From Herbaspirillum aquaticum (GTDB lineage: Bacteria; Pseudomonadota; Gammaproteobacteria; Burkholderiales; Burkholderiaceae_D), in assembly GCF_002213425.1 (NCBI RefSeq), contig NZ_NJGV01000001.1:62001-126000 (forward strand): DNA of 64,000 bases, read 5' to 3'. Below are positions 44,431 through 54,466 of this stretch, piece after piece. Position numbers and translations under genes: made by a program. The number at the start of each line of letters is the position of its first letter. Within the stretch, counting starts at the first letter, position 1. The notes below the pieces were generated by a model. That model searched no databases, was not told where the DNA came from, and saw nothing but the letters and a program-made list of their open reading frames with translations.

Positions 44431-45315
44431 ATGAATCAACAGAACAACATGAACCTGATCCTGCAAGCCCCCAAGCACCACGCTGTTTCTTCTTCGGCCA
44501 TCGAGACCATTGCGGAGTTGGCCGGTGGCCGCGCCGAACGCATCAGCGATAGCCGCGTACCGGAGGCCGACGCCTGGCGCGTGGCTGGCGTAAGCCAGAG
44601 CGATGCACTCAAGGCCAGCATCGATGCGGCTTGCCTGCAGGCGCGCCTGGACTATGCCTTCATCGAAGAGGGTCGCAAGCTGTCCGATTTCCGCCTGGTG
44701 GCGATGGACATGGATTCCACCCTCATCACCATCGAATGCATCGACGAGATCGCCGACATGCAGGGGTTGAAGCCGCAGGTGGCCGAGATCACCGAAGCCG
44801 CCATGCGCGGCGAGATCGAGTTCAACGAAAGCCTGACCCGCCGCGTGGCATTGCTCAGGGGCCTGGATGCGGGTGCGCTGCAGCGGGTCTACGATGAACG
44901 CCTGCAGTTGTCCTTGGGCGCGGAAAACATGCTCAAGGCAGTGCAGGCCGCAGGCCTGAAGACGCTGCTGGTCTCGGGCGGCTTCACTTTCTTCACCGAC
45001 CGCATGAAGGCACGCCTGAACCTGGACTACACCCACGCCAACACCCTGGAAGTGGCCGACGGCAAGCTCACCGGCAAGGTGGTCGGCGGCATCGTCAATG
45101 CCGATGAGAAGCGTTCGACGGTGGAGCGTATCTGCCGCGAGATTGGTGCCGAACCGGGCCAGGCCATCGTCATGGGCGATGGTGCGAATGACCTGCGCAT
45201 GATGGGCATCGCGGGCCTGTCGGTGGCCTTCCGCGCCAAGCCGGTGGTGCGTGCCCAGGCCAGTGTGGGCTTGAATTTCGTGGGACTGGACGGCATCTTG
45301 AATCTGCTGGCCTGA
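44431..45315 (+). CDS. serB: Phosphoserine phosphatase
   Basis: A 294-residue HAD-family SerB, last step of serine synthesis. HAD motif I is MDMDSTLITIECIDEIAD (Asp nucleophile), motif II LLVSGGFTFFTDRM, motif III Lys in NADEKRSTVERIC and motif IV MGDGANDLRMM. The N-terminal 80 residues correspond to the degenerate regulatory domain of this type. ATGs at 44431 and 44449 are both possible. It follows mfd by 40 bp and may be co-transcribed. Confidence 0.95.
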   Translation: MNQQNNMNLILQAPKHHAVSSSAIETIAELAGGRAERISDSRVPEADAWRVAGVSQSDALKASIDAACLQARLDYAFIEEGRKLSDFRLVAMDMDSTLITIECIDEIADMQGLKPQVAEITEAAMRGEIEFNESLTRRVALLRGLDAGALQRVYDERLQLSLGAENMLKAVQAAGLKTLLVSGGFTFFTDRMKARLNLDYTHANTLEVADGKLTGKVVGGIVNADEKRSTVERICREIGAEPGQAIVMGDGANDLRMMGIAGLSVAFRAKPVVRAQASVGLNFVGLDGILNLLA

Positions 45316-45351
45316 CCTCGGGGCCGGTTTTCCCTCACTTCAGGAGACACG

Positions 45352-45714
45352 ATGAACCAGGAACTGGTATTCGATCCGCAGACCCAGACCGGCCGAGACC
45401 TGGTCTGGTGGCTCTATCTGGCGCATGCCGCCTGCCTGGTATTTTCGCTGGGCATGTTGTCCTGGCTGCCCCTGATCGTCAATTACCTCAAGCGCGGCGA
45501 CGTGCGCGAGACCTTCCTCTACACGCACCATCGCTGGCAGATCCGTTCCTTCTGGTGGTACCTGTTCTGGCTGTTCGCCGGCGGCGTGCTGTGGGCGACG
45601 GTGATCGGCATTCCCGTGGCGATCCTGGTATTCTCGCTGGCCTGGATCTGGAAAGCCTACCGGCTCATCAAGGGCTTCCTCGACCTGCAGGACAACAAGC
45701 CCATGCCGGTCTGA
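45352..45714 (+). CDS. Small membrane protein, DUF4870-like
   Basis: A 120-residue protein with three hydrophobic helices (about residues 18-42, 63-84 and 85-106). The layout and the LIVNYLKRGDVRETFLYTHHRWQIRSFWW stretch are like small proteins annotated as DUF4870 or "transmembrane protein". No catalytic residues can be assigned. It follows serB by 36 bp with an AGGAG site and is closed by a terminator. Confidence 0.7.
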   Translation: MNQELVFDPQTQTGRDLVWWLYLAHAACLVFSLGMLSWLPLIVNYLKRGDVRETFLYTHHRWQIRSFWWYLFWLFAGGVLWATVIGIPVAILVFSLAWIWKAYRLIKGFLDLQDNKPMPV

Positions 45715-45741
45715 TGCGGCACTTGGCCGCTTCCTGCGCTC

Positions 45742-45770
45742 AACGGCACCTTCGGGTGCCGTTTTTGTTT
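45742..45770 (+). terminator. Terminator after the DUF4870-like gene
   Basis: AACGGCACC-TTCG-GGTGCCGTT, a 9-bp stem with a stable TTCG tetraloop, followed by TTTTGTTT. Confidence 0.92.
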
Positions 45771-45810
45771 CCTTCGGGCAAAGAAAGCTTGCGCAAGGGA
45801 TAATAGTGAT

Positions 45811-45826
45811 ATTGAAAGATTTCAAT
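45811..45826. promoter_or_regulatory. Inverted repeat ATTGAAA-GA-TTTCAAT upstream of the wsp operon
   Basis: A 16-bp palindrome in an AT-rich stretch 120 bp before the wspA ATG. Possible operator or part of the wsp promoter; no regulator is known to me for this word. Confidence 0.4.
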
Positions 45827-45945
45827 GATAATCTCGAAGTATTACTAGATAGCATTAGAGCTAGAACCCAGCGAACTTTCGTTCACGCGCGCCCCTCTGC
45901 GAGCGCCGGGGCGGGGACGCTCACTCCAAAGGGGGAAACCTGCGC

Positions 45946-47571
45946 ATGAAGAACTGGACGATCAAGCAACGCATCCTCGGGAGCTTCGGGCTCATCCTGC
46001 TGCTCATGGCCGTCATGGCCGGGATTTCAGCGGTCAACCTGGGGCGCATAGAGAAGAGTGCGACGGCCTTGCGCGAGGACTCCACCCCAGGCCTTTACTA
46101 CAGTACCCAGATCAACGCCGCCTGGTATGAAAACCTGCTGATGACCCAGCAGATCATCCAGATCGATACCAGCGAGGCCGAGCGCCAGGCCGACCTGGCC
46201 CTGCTGCGCCGCAACGCCGAGCGCCTGGACCGCCTCCAGGAAGATTACGACAAGACCATCTTCAGCGATGGCGACCGCAAGCTCTTCGAGCAATTCAAGG
46301 AAACGCGGCAGAAGTATCGCGCCATCGTCAGCGAAGTCTTGAAGATGGAGTTCAGCCAGCGCGCCCCCATCGACAAGATCGTCAATGACCAGATCCGTCC
46401 GCAATGGCGCACCGGCTACCAGTTGACACAGCGCATGGTCGACACCAACAAGGCCATTGCCGACGACGCCGCCCAGCGTATCGGCGACGCCGTCAACTCG
46501 GCCCAGTTCACCCTGATGACGGCGCTCATGGCCGCGCTGCTGGTGGCGCTGGTGTGTGGTTTCTTCCTGATGCGCGCCATCAACGAACCGCTGCAGAAGC
46601 TCATGGGCCTGCTCGACATCATGCGTTCGGGCGACTTCTCGCGCCGCGTGGCGCTGGACCGCAACGATGAATTCGGCATCCTAGGCAATGGTTTTGACCG
46701 CATGACCGATGAACTGACCGCGCTGGTCTCGCAGGCTCAGAAGTCCTCGGCGCGCGTGGCCACCTCGGTCACCGAGATCGCCGCCACCGCCCGCCAGCAA
46801 CAGGCCACCGCCGCCGAAACGGCCGCCACCACCACCGAGATCGGCGCCACCTCGCGCGAGATCCATGCGACCTCGCGTGACCTGGTGCGCACCATGAATG
46901 AAGTGTCGGTGGTCTCCGAACAGACTTCGGCGCTGGCCGGCAGCGGCCAGGCGGGCTTGACCCGCATGGGCGACACCATGCAGAACGTGATGGACGCGGC
47001 CGGTTCGGTCAGCGCCAAACTGGCCATCCTCAACGAGAAGGCGGGCAACATCAACCAGGTCGTCACCACCATTACCAAGGTGGCTGACCAGACCAACCTG
47101 CTGTCGCTGAACGCCGCCATCGAGGCCGAGAAGGCCGGCGAGCATGGTCGTGGCTTCTCGGTAGTGGCCACCGAGATCCGCCGGCTGGCCGACCAGACTG
47201 CCGTGGCCACCTACGACATCGAAGTCATGGTCAAGGAAATCCAGTCGGCCGTGGCGGCCGGCGTGATGGGCATGGACAAGTTCTCCGACCAGGTCCGGCG
47301 CGGCATGCAGGATGTACAGACTGCCGGCAGCCAGCTCTCGCAGATCATTGCGCAGGTGCAGGCGCTGGCACCGCGCTTCCAGATCGTCAACGAAGGCATG
47401 CAGGCCCAGGCCAGCAGCGCCGAGCAGATCAACCAGGCGCTGGTGCAGCTCTCCGAGGCGGCCCAGCAGACGGTGGAGTCGCTGCAGCAATCGAGCCAGG
47501 CCATCGACGAACTCAATGTGGTCTCCAATGAATTGCGCAATGGTGTTTCGCGCTTCAAGGTGACGGACTGA
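45946..47571 (+). CDS. wspA: Wsp surface-sensing chemoreceptor WspA
   Basis: A 541-residue receptor, matching P. aeruginosa WspA in length and operon position. TM1 (about residues 10-32) and TM2 (about 186-208) enclose a helical periplasmic domain, then HAMP and a signalling hairpin whose tip reads [40 protein letters not shown]. In the known system it clusters laterally and, on surface contact, activates WspE. It lacks a C-terminal pentapeptide. Ribosome site AAGGGGG. First gene of the operon. Confidence 0.93.
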   Translation: MKNWTIKQRILGSFGLILLLMAVMAGISAVNLGRIEKSATALREDSTPGLYYSTQINAAWYENLLMTQQIIQIDTSEAERQADLALLRRNAERLDRLQEDYDKTIFSDGDRKLFEQFKETRQKYRAIVSEVLKMEFSQRAPIDKIVNDQIRPQWRTGYQLTQRMVDTNKAIADDAAQRIGDAVNSAQFTLMTALMAALLVALVCGFFLMRAINEPLQKLMGLLDIMRSGDFSRRVALDRNDEFGILGNGFDRMTDELTALVSQAQKSSARVATSVTEIAATARQQQATAAETAATTTEIGATSREIHATSRDLVRTMNEVSVVSEQTSALAGSGQAGLTRMGDTMQNVMDAAGSVSAKLAILNEKAGNINQVVTTITKVADQTNLLSLNAAIEAEKAGEHGRGFSVVATEIRRLADQTAVATYDIEVMVKEIQSAVAAGVMGMDKFSDQVRRGMQDVQTAGSQLSQIIAQVQALAPRFQIVNEGMQAQASSAEQINQALVQLSEAAQQTVESLQQSSQAIDELNVVSNELRNGVSRFKVTD

Positions 47572-47600
47572 GCACCGGACCGGTCCAGCCCAGCGTGCTC

Positions 47601-48068
47601 ATGAGCCAGTCCCTGCATCTGCTGTTCTCCCTCGGGGAAGAGCGCTACGCCTTGCCCACCACTGCGGTGGCGATGGTGCTGCCGCTGACGCCCTGCAAAT
47701 CGCTGCCCGGGGCACCCGCATGGGTGGCTGGCCTGCTGCCGCACGGCCGCAGCCACGTTCCCGTGATCGACCTGTCCATGCTGGCATTGGGGCGGCCCGC
47801 CCCCGCCCGGGCGAGCACCCGCCTGGTGCTGGTGCATTACCAGGGCAGCCTGGCGGCACCGGTGTTGCTGGGCCTGATCCTGGAGCAGGCGACCGATACC
47901 CTGCGCATCGACCCGGCCGACTTCGCACCTGCGGCCATCCGCAATGACGGCGCACCTTACCTCGGGCCGGTCCTGCCCTACCAGGGCGGCCTGCTGCAGC
48001 GGGTGGAAGTGGGGGAACTGCTCGATCCGGCCGCATGCGCCTTGCTCTATCCCGAGGTGCTGGCATGA
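47601..48068 (+). CDS. wspB: CheW-like adaptor WspB
   Basis: A 155-residue CheW-domain protein (FSLGEERYALPTTAVAMVLPL; APAWVAGLLPHGRSHVPVIDL), coupling the receptor to the kinase WspE. An ATG at 47601 lies two codons after an in-frame GTG at 47595. Its stop overlaps the wspC start (ATGA). Confidence 0.88.
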   Translation: MSQSLHLLFSLGEERYALPTTAVAMVLPLTPCKSLPGAPAWVAGLLPHGRSHVPVIDLSMLALGRPAPARASTRLVLVHYQGSLAAPVLLGLILEQATDTLRIDPADFAPAAIRNDGAPYLGPVLPYQGGLLQRVEVGELLDPAACALLYPEVLA

Positions 48069-49345
48069 AGACCCTGCCGCTGATCGCTGACAAGCTCAAG
48101 GCCGCCATGGGACTGGACATCGCCACTGTTGGCAGCAGCCTCATCGAGCGCGTGGTGCGCGAGCGCATGGCCGCGCTGGCCATCGACGACGATGGCCTCT
48201 ATCTGGCACGCCTGCAAGCGTCGGCGGAGGAGCTGCAGGCCCTGATCGAACTGGCCGTGGTGCCGGAGACCTGGTTCTTCCGTGACCGCGAAGCCATCCT
48301 GGCCACAGCCCGCCTGGCGCGCGAACGGCTGGCATCGCAGCCAGGCCACCCGGTGCGCATCCTGAGCGTGCCGTGCTCTACCGGTGAAGAGCCGTATTCG
48401 CTGGCCATGGCCCTGCTGGAGGCGGGCGTGATGCCGTCACAGTTCGTCATCGAAGCCTACGACATCCGTACCCGCTCTCTGGAGATCGCTGCCGCCGGGG
48501 TCTACGGCCGCAATTCCTTCCGGGGCCAGGACCTTGGATTCAGGGCTCGCCATTTCCTGCCCGTGGAGCAAGGCTGGCAATTGAGTGAAGCGATCCGCCA
48601 GCAAGTGCGCTTTGCCCCCGGCAATCTGCTGGCCCCGGATTTCTTGCGGCAGGCAGCACCCTACGATTTCATTTTCTGCCGCAATGTGCTGATCTACTTC
48701 GAACGCGATGTGCAGCGCCAGGTCGTGACCCTGCTGGAGCGCCTCATGCAGGCCGGCAGCGTGATCTTCGTCGGTCCGGCCGAAGGCGGCATCCTGCTCA
48801 GTCCACGTCTGGAGTCGGCCGGCATTGCCCTGGCCTTTGGCTTTCGCAAGCGGGAGGCGGCCGAGCGGCCAGCCTGGCATCGTGCGATGGGGGCGGCGCC
48901 GCTGCCACCCTTGGCGCAGCCCGGTGTGCCGGGCGCGCCGCGTCCGCTCACGCCGCCGGCTTTCGCGACGGCAGGCGTGCAGCCCTTCGCAGCCCCTGCG
49001 GCGGCGCCGCTTTGCGCAAGCCGCCAGCCCTTGCTGGAGCGTGCCCGAGTACTGGCCGATGAGGGGCAGCTCGCGCAGGCTGCCGGCTTGTGCGAGCAAG
49101 CCATGGCCGAGCAGGGACCCAGTGCCGAAGCCTTTTACCTGCAAGGCCTGATCCACGATGCCGGGGGAGACATCGAACAGGCCCAGCGCTGCTATCGCAA
49201 GGTGCTTTATTTGGCACCGCGTCACCAGGCCGCCTTGCTGCAACTGGCCGCCTTGCTGCAGGCCCAGGGCGACGCGGCGGGTGCCGATCGCCTGCGCCAG
49301 CGTGCTGGCCGTGTGACGGCGAGCGAGGAGCCGCATCATGGCTGA
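48065..49345 (+). CDS. wspC: CheR-type receptor methyltransferase WspC with C-terminal TPR
   Basis: A 426-residue protein. The CheR core has the SAM site ILSVPCSTGEEPYSLAMALLEAG (about residues 100-122) and FIFCRNVLIYFERDVQRQVV; an Ala/Pro-rich linker (about 280-325) leads to C-terminal TPR helices (LLERARVLADEGQLAQAAGL; AEAFYLQGLIHDAGGDIEQA), as in known WspC. It methylates WspA. It overlaps both neighbours by a few bases. Confidence 0.93.
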   Translation: MKTLPLIADKLKAAMGLDIATVGSSLIERVVRERMAALAIDDDGLYLARLQASAEELQALIELAVVPETWFFRDREAILATARLARERLASQPGHPVRILSVPCSTGEEPYSLAMALLEAGVMPSQFVIEAYDIRTRSLEIAAAGVYGRNSFRGQDLGFRARHFLPVEQGWQLSEAIRQQVRFAPGNLLAPDFLRQAAPYDFIFCRNVLIYFERDVQRQVVTLLERLMQAGSVIFVGPAEGGILLSPRLESAGIALAFGFRKREAAERPAWHRAMGAAPLPPLAQPGVPGAPRPLTPPAFATAGVQPFAAPAAAPLCASRQPLLERARVLADEGQLAQAAGLCEQAMAEQGPSAEAFYLQGLIHDAGGDIEQAQRCYRKVLYLAPRHQAALLQLAALLQAQGDAAGADRLRQRAGRVTASEEPHHG

Positions 49346-50009
49346 ACTGAGCGTGACATCATCCGGCACGACGCTGGAGGCCTGCTGGAGCCGCATCGGT
49401 ACCAAGGGCGATGGCAGCTGCCCCGAGCTGGCTCATCACATCCGCTGCCTGAACTGCCCGACCTTTGCCCGCGCCGCATTGCTTCAGCTTGATCGCGTGG
49501 AGGCCTCCGATGAAGTGGCGCAGCGATGGCTGCACGCGGGGATGGCGATGGAAGAGGTGCAAGAAGATCAGGCGACACTGGCCTCGGCGCTGGTGGTGCG
49601 CATCGCCGGCGAATGGCTGGCCATTGCCACGTCGGTGGTGCAGGAAGTGACCGGGGCGCGGCCGCTGCACAGCCTGCCGCACCAGCGCAACAGCGCCATC
49701 GCCGGCGTGCTCAATATTCGCGGTGCATTGCGCATCTGTGTGTCGCTGGCGCAGCTGTTCCAGCTGCCGGCACAGACATCGGCTCGGCATCTGCTGGTGG
49801 CGGCCCATGAAGGGCAGGTGCTGGTGTTCCCGGTGGAAGAGGTGGCCGGTGTGCACCGCTACCGGCATGACAGCCTGGCCCCGGTACCGACCACGCTGGC
49901 GCAGGCGGCCATCCAGTACACACGCGGCATGGTGGAGTGGCGCGGCCGTCCCATCGGCTTGCTTGACCATGAATTGTTGTTCTACGTACTCAACCGGAGC
50001 ATGACATGA
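49338..50009 (+). CDS. wspD: CheW-like adaptor WspD
   Basis: A 223-residue protein with an N-terminal helical extension containing HHIRCLNCPTF (two Cys, typical of WspD) and a C-terminal CheW domain (VVRIAGEWLAIATSVVQEV; RNSAIAGVLNIRGALRICVSLAQLF). It is the second adaptor linking receptor and kinase. The start overlaps wspC by 8 bases and the end overlaps wspE by 4. Confidence 0.9.
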   Translation: MAELSVTSSGTTLEACWSRIGTKGDGSCPELAHHIRCLNCPTFARAALLQLDRVEASDEVAQRWLHAGMAMEEVQEDQATLASALVVRIAGEWLAIATSVVQEVTGARPLHSLPHQRNSAIAGVLNIRGALRICVSLAQLFQLPAQTSARHLLVAAHEGQVLVFPVEEVAGVHRYRHDSLAPVPTTLAQAAIQYTRGMVEWRGRPIGLLDHELLFYVLNRSMT

Positions 50010-52318
50010 GTACGCCCGATCTCAGCCAGATGTCCATGCTGGACCTGTTCCGCTTCGAGGCGGAAAGCCAGATCTCCCAGCTCAATACCAGCCTGTTGGC
50101 CCTGGAGCAGCAGCCGACGGCCGCCGAACACCTGGAAGCCTGCATGAGGGCCGGCCACTCGCTCAAGGGCGCAGCGCGCATCGTCGGCCTGGAAGCCGCG
50201 GTCAAGGTGGCCCACGTGCTGGAGGACTGCTTCGTGCTGGCGCAGCAGGGCAAGCTGCTGCTGGAGAAGAAACATATCGATGTGCTGCTGCACGGGGCCG
50301 ACCTGCTGGGACGGATCGCCTCGCCACCGGACGGCGACGAGGCTTGGGCCGACCACGCCGGCAGTGCCGAGGTGCAGGCTTTCCTGCAAGCCTTGCCGGC
50401 GGTCATGAGTGGTGCAGACGCTCCCCCCTGGCCTGTGCCGACGGCCGCAATGCAGGAGGCCCGCGCCGCCGAGGCGGCCCCGCAGCCGGCACCGCCTGCG
50501 CCGTCGGCCGCAGCCACGGAGCCGGCGCAGCCTGTCGCAACGGCACCCAGCGTCAGCCAGGCTGCCGCCGCGCGCGCCGTGCGCGTGAGTGCGGACAGCC
50601 TGGACCGCCTCTTGAGCCTGACCGGTGAATCGCTGGTAGAGTCGCGCCGCCTGAAACCCTTCTCTGCCAGCATGTTGCGCATGAAGCGCGTGCAGCGCGA
50701 AGCCGTGCAGGCGCTGGACCTGCTGCAACAGAAATTGTCGTCCAGCCAGCTCGATGAATTTGCCCAGACCACGCTGGCCGAACTGCGTGCACTGATGCAA
50801 ACCAACCAGCAACTGCTGGGTGAGCAATTGATTGCACTCGACGCCTTCGACCGGCGTTCGGTCAATCTCTCGCAACAGCTCTATGACGAGGCCCTGGCCT
50901 GCCGGATGCGGCCCTTTGCCGACGGCACTGGCGGCTTTGCGCGCATGGTGCGCGACGTCGGCCATGCGCTGGGCAAGTCGGTGCGGCTGGAGATCAGCGG
51001 CAACACCACGCAGATCGATCGCGACATCCTGGAGAAACTGGAAGCACCGCTGGGCCACCTGCTGCGCAATGCGGTCGACCATGGCATCGAGGACGCCGCT
51101 GCGCGCCGTGCCGCAGGAAAGCCGGAGCAGGGCGTGGTGCGACTGGAGGCGCGCCACAGTGCGGGCATGCTGATGATCGAGGTCGCCGATGACGGTGGCG
51201 GCATCGACCTGGACCGGTTACGCCGCACCGTCGTCGAGCGCGGCTTGTCTACCGAAGACATGGCCGCGCGCCTGTCCGACGCCGAATTGCTGGACTTCCT
51301 GCTATTGCCCAGCTTCAGCCTGCGCGACACCGTCACCGAGATTTCCGGGCGCGGCGTCGGCCTGGACGTGGTGGCGGACATGCTCAAGCAAGTGCGCGGC
51401 ACGATCCGTATCACCACGCGCAAAGGGCAGGGCAGCCGCTTCCTGCTGCAGTTGCCGCTGACGCTGTCGGTGATCCGCAGCCTGTTGGTGGAGATCGCCG
51501 GTGAACCTTATGCGTTTCCGCTGGCCTACGTGAATCGGACCTTGCGTTTGCCGGCCGAGGACTTGCAGACCCTGGAGGGCTATCAGCACTTCAGCCACGC
51601 AGGCCGCCAGGTTGGCCTGGTCAGCGCACACCAGGTGCTGCAGCGCGGCCAGTGGCGCGCGCGGGATGGCAGCGTGTGCGTGGTGGTCATTGGCGAAGAG
51701 GAACACAGCTACGGTATCGCGGTCGATGCTTTCCTGGGCGAGCGCATGCTGGTGGTGCAACCGCTGGATGCGCGCCTGGGCAAGATCCCCGACATCCTGG
51801 CCGGGGCGCTGATGGAAGATGGCGCGCCCTTGCTGATCCTGGACGTGGCCGATCTGCTGCGCACCGTGGAAAAGCTGACCGCTTCCGGGCGCCTGCAGAC
51901 GGTCGGCCAGGACAGCGCCGACCAGGCCGCCGTGACCGTGCGCAAGAAAGTGCTGGTGGTCGACGATTCGCTGACCGTGCGCGAGCTGGAACGCAAGTTG
52001 CTGGCCAACCGGGGCTACCAGGTCACGGTGGCCGTCGATGGCATGGATGGCTGGAACGCCGTGCGTGCCGAGCATTTCGACCTGGTCATCACTGATATCG
52101 ACATGCCGCGCATGGATGGCATCGAGCTGGTCACCCTCATACGCGGCGCGCCGCAATTGCAGGCGTTGCCGGTGATGATCGTGTCCTACAAGGATCGTGA
52201 AGAAGATCGGCAGCGTGGCCTGGCGGCCGGCGCCGATCATTATTTCACCAAGAGCAGTTTCCATGACGAAAGCCTGTTGCAGGCCGTCACGGATTTGATT
52301 GGAGAGGCCACAACGTGA
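50006..52318 (+). CDS. wspE: Hybrid CheA-type kinase/response regulator WspE
   Basis: A 770-residue hybrid kinase. HPt domain with phospho-acceptor His51 (AGHSLKGAARIVGLEAAV), an Ala/Pro-rich linker (about 150-190), dimerisation helices, an HATPase with HLLRNAVDHGIEDAAAR and DDGGGIDLDRL plus GRGVGLDVV, a CheW-like domain, and a C-terminal receiver with VVDDSLTVRELER and acceptor Asp in LVITDIDMPRMDG. It phosphorylates WspR and WspF. Confidence 0.95.
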   Translation: MSTPDLSQMSMLDLFRFEAESQISQLNTSLLALEQQPTAAEHLEACMRAGHSLKGAARIVGLEAAVKVAHVLEDCFVLAQQGKLLLEKKHIDVLLHGADLLGRIASPPDGDEAWADHAGSAEVQAFLQALPAVMSGADAPPWPVPTAAMQEARAAEAAPQPAPPAPSAAATEPAQPVATAPSVSQAAAARAVRVSADSLDRLLSLTGESLVESRRLKPFSASMLRMKRVQREAVQALDLLQQKLSSSQLDEFAQTTLAELRALMQTNQQLLGEQLIALDAFDRRSVNLSQQLYDEALACRMRPFADGTGGFARMVRDVGHALGKSVRLEISGNTTQIDRDILEKLEAPLGHLLRNAVDHGIEDAAARRAAGKPEQGVVRLEARHSAGMLMIEVADDGGGIDLDRLRRTVVERGLSTEDMAARLSDAELLDFLLLPSFSLRDTVTEISGRGVGLDVVADMLKQVRGTIRITTRKGQGSRFLLQLPLTLSVIRSLLVEIAGEPYAFPLAYVNRTLRLPAEDLQTLEGYQHFSHAGRQVGLVSAHQVLQRGQWRARDGSVCVVVIGEEEHSYGIAVDAFLGERMLVVQPLDARLGKIPDILAGALMEDGAPLLILDVADLLRTVEKLTASGRLQTVGQDSADQAAVTVRKKVLVVDDSLTVRELERKLLANRGYQVTVAVDGMDGWNAVRAEHFDLVITDIDMPRMDGIELVTLIRGAPQLQALPVMIVSYKDREEDRQRGLAAGADHYFTKSSFHDESLLQAVTDLIGEATT

Positions 52319-53337
52319 AGATCGGCATCGTCAACGACACCCCCATGATGGTGGAAGTGCTGCGCCGGGTGATTGCCGAATCCGCCCGCCATGAACTGAT
52401 CTGGATCGCCCGCGACGGTGAGCAGGCCGTGCAGATGTGCGCCTGGCAATTGCCGGACGTGGTGCTGATGGATCTGCTCATGCCCAAGATGGATGGCGTG
52501 GAAGCCACGCGCCGCATCATGCAGGACACCCCTTGCCCCATCCTGGTGGTGACCTCCGACATGGATACCAGCGCCGCCAAGATCTATGAAGCCATGGGTC
52601 ATGGAGCCCTCGACGCCACCCAGACCCCGGCGCTCATCGGTGCGGCCGGCAAGCGCGATGCGGCGGCACTGATCGAGAAGATCGACAACCTCGGGCGTTT
52701 GAGTCCCGACGACATGGCCGCGCCGGTGCGCCGCCCGGTACGCCCGCTGGCCCCGGCCGCCCATGGCGACCTGCCCCCGCTGGTGGCCATCGGCGCATCG
52801 GCTGGCGGTCCGGCGGCGCTCTCGACGCTGCTCAAGCAGGTGCCAAGCGAATTTGCGGGCAGCATCGTGATCGTGCAACACATCGATGCTGCCTTTGCGC
52901 CCGGCATGGCCCAATGGCTGCAGCAGCAGTCGGCCTTGCGCGTGCGCCTGGCGGTCGAAGGTGACCTGCCGCGCCGGGGAGAAGTCCTGCTGGCGGGCAG
53001 CAACCATCATCTCGTGTTCAAGGAAGGCAGCCGCCTGGGTTACGTCGACGGCGCGCCCACCGACGTCTACCGGCCCTCGGTCGACGCCTTCTTCCACAGC
53101 ATCGTGCGGCACTGGGAAGGCAAGGCTACCGGCGTACTGCTCACCGGCATGGGCCGCGATGGTGCAGCGGGCTTGAAAGCCCTGCGTGAGAACGGCTATC
53201 ACACCCTGGCGCAGGACCAGAAAAGCTGCGCCGTCTATGGCATGCCCAAGGCGGCCGTGGCGCTCAACGCCGCCGTCGAGGTCCTGCCGGTCAGTGCCAT
53301 GGCGGCACGGCTGCAGGCGCTGCTGGCTGCAGCCTGA
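52315..53337 (+). CDS. wspF: CheB-type methylesterase WspF
   Basis: A 340-residue receiver-methylesterase. The receiver has VNDTPMM and acceptor Asp in VVLMDLLMPKMDGVEATRR; the esterase domain has the Ser of IGASAGGPAALSTLL, the His of VQHIDAAFAPGMAQWL and the Asp of GMGRDGAAGLKAL. It demethylates WspA and damps the pathway; loss of WspF in pseudomonads locks WspR on, giving wrinkly colonies. The ATG overlaps the wspE stop. Confidence 0.95.
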   Translation: MKIGIVNDTPMMVEVLRRVIAESARHELIWIARDGEQAVQMCAWQLPDVVLMDLLMPKMDGVEATRRIMQDTPCPILVVTSDMDTSAAKIYEAMGHGALDATQTPALIGAAGKRDAAALIEKIDNLGRLSPDDMAAPVRRPVRPLAPAAHGDLPPLVAIGASAGGPAALSTLLKQVPSEFAGSIVIVQHIDAAFAPGMAQWLQQQSALRVRLAVEGDLPRRGEVLLAGSNHHLVFKEGSRLGYVDGAPTDVYRPSVDAFFHSIVRHWEGKATGVLLTGMGRDGAAGLKALRENGYHTLAQDQKSCAVYGMPKAAVALNAAVEVLPVSAMAARLQALLAAA

Positions 53338-53362
53338 CCCCATTGAAATGAAGGAAAGCATG

Positions 53363-54391
53363 ATGAGTTCGGTGCAAGCAACCGACACCACGGCCAGCGC
53401 CCCGGCGTTGCCCGCGGACGACTACAAGATCATGGTATTACTGGTGGATGACCAGGCCATGGTTGGTGAGGCGATCCGCCGCGCCCTGGCCAAGGAAGAC
53501 AATATCGATTTCCACTTCTGCACCCGCGCTGATGAAGCCCTGGCCGTGGCCGAGAAGACCCGCCCCACGGTGATCCTGCAGGACCTGGTCATGCCCGGCG
53601 TGGATGGCATGACCCTGGTGCGTCAGTATCGTGCCAGCCCGGTGCTGGCCAATGTGCCGATCATCGTGCTGTCCTCCCGCGACGATGCCGAGATCAAACG
53701 TGATGCCTTTGCCGGGGGCGCCAACGACTACATGGTCAAGCTGCCGGACGTGATCGAACTGGTGGCGCGGCTGCGCTATCACTCCCGCTCCTACATCAAC
53801 CTGCTGCAGCGCGACGCCGCCTATCGCGCCCTGCGCGAGAGCCAGCAGCAGTTGCAGAAAACCAATTTCGAACTGCAGCGCCTCACCAATACCGACGGCT
53901 TGACCGGCATTGCCAACCGCCGCTATTTCGATGACTACCTGGGCGCGGAATGGCGCCGTGCGCGGCGTGACGGATTGCACCTGGCGCTGCTGCTGATCGA
54001 TGTGGATTTCTTCAAGCTCTACAACGACAACTACGGCCACGTGGCCGGTGACGCCGTGCTGCGGCAGGTGGCACAGACCCTGGACAACAGCATCCAGCGT
54101 CCGGCCGACCTGTCGGCGCGCTTCGGCGGCGAAGAATTTGCCATGATCCTGCCGCGCACGCCGCTGGAGGGGGCGCAAGCCCTGGGCCAGAAACTGTGCC
54201 AGCTGATCGAGTCCAACCAGGTGCCGCATGCCCGTTCCGGCATCAGCCAGTGGCTGACGGTGAGCATCGGGGCGGCCTGCATGGTCCCCACCGAGCACCA
54301 GGAGATCAGCGAACTCATCGAGATGGCCGACCGCCGCCTGTATCTGGCCAAACAGCAGGGGCGCAATCGCGTGGTCTGGCAGGACGGCTGA
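53363..54391 (+). CDS. wspR: Diguanylate cyclase response regulator WspR
   Basis: A 342-residue regulator: receiver with acceptor Asp in VILQDLVMPGVDGM, a helical stalk (about 155-180), and a GGDEF domain with RFGGEEFAMIL (active GGEEF) and the product-inhibition I-site Arg-Pro-Ala-Asp just before it. It makes c-di-GMP when phosphorylated by WspE. Adjacent ATGs at 53360 and 53363 follow AAGGAA; I chose the second for spacing. Confidence 0.94.
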   Translation: MSSVQATDTTASAPALPADDYKIMVLLVDDQAMVGEAIRRALAKEDNIDFHFCTRADEALAVAEKTRPTVILQDLVMPGVDGMTLVRQYRASPVLANVPIIVLSSRDDAEIKRDAFAGGANDYMVKLPDVIELVARLRYHSRSYINLLQRDAAYRALRESQQQLQKTNFELQRLTNTDGLTGIANRRYFDDYLGAEWRRARRDGLHLALLLIDVDFFKLYNDNYGHVAGDAVLRQVAQTLDNSIQRPADLSARFGGEEFAMILPRTPLEGAQALGQKLCQLIESNQVPHARSGISQWLTVSIGAACMVPTEHQEISELIEMADRRLYLAKQQGRNRVVWQDG

Positions 54392-54466
54392 ACACGAAAA
54401 GAACAAGCAGGCCGGATGCAGCAGCGCTGCGCCGGCCCATCGATGAAGACACGGAAGGAAACCGGA

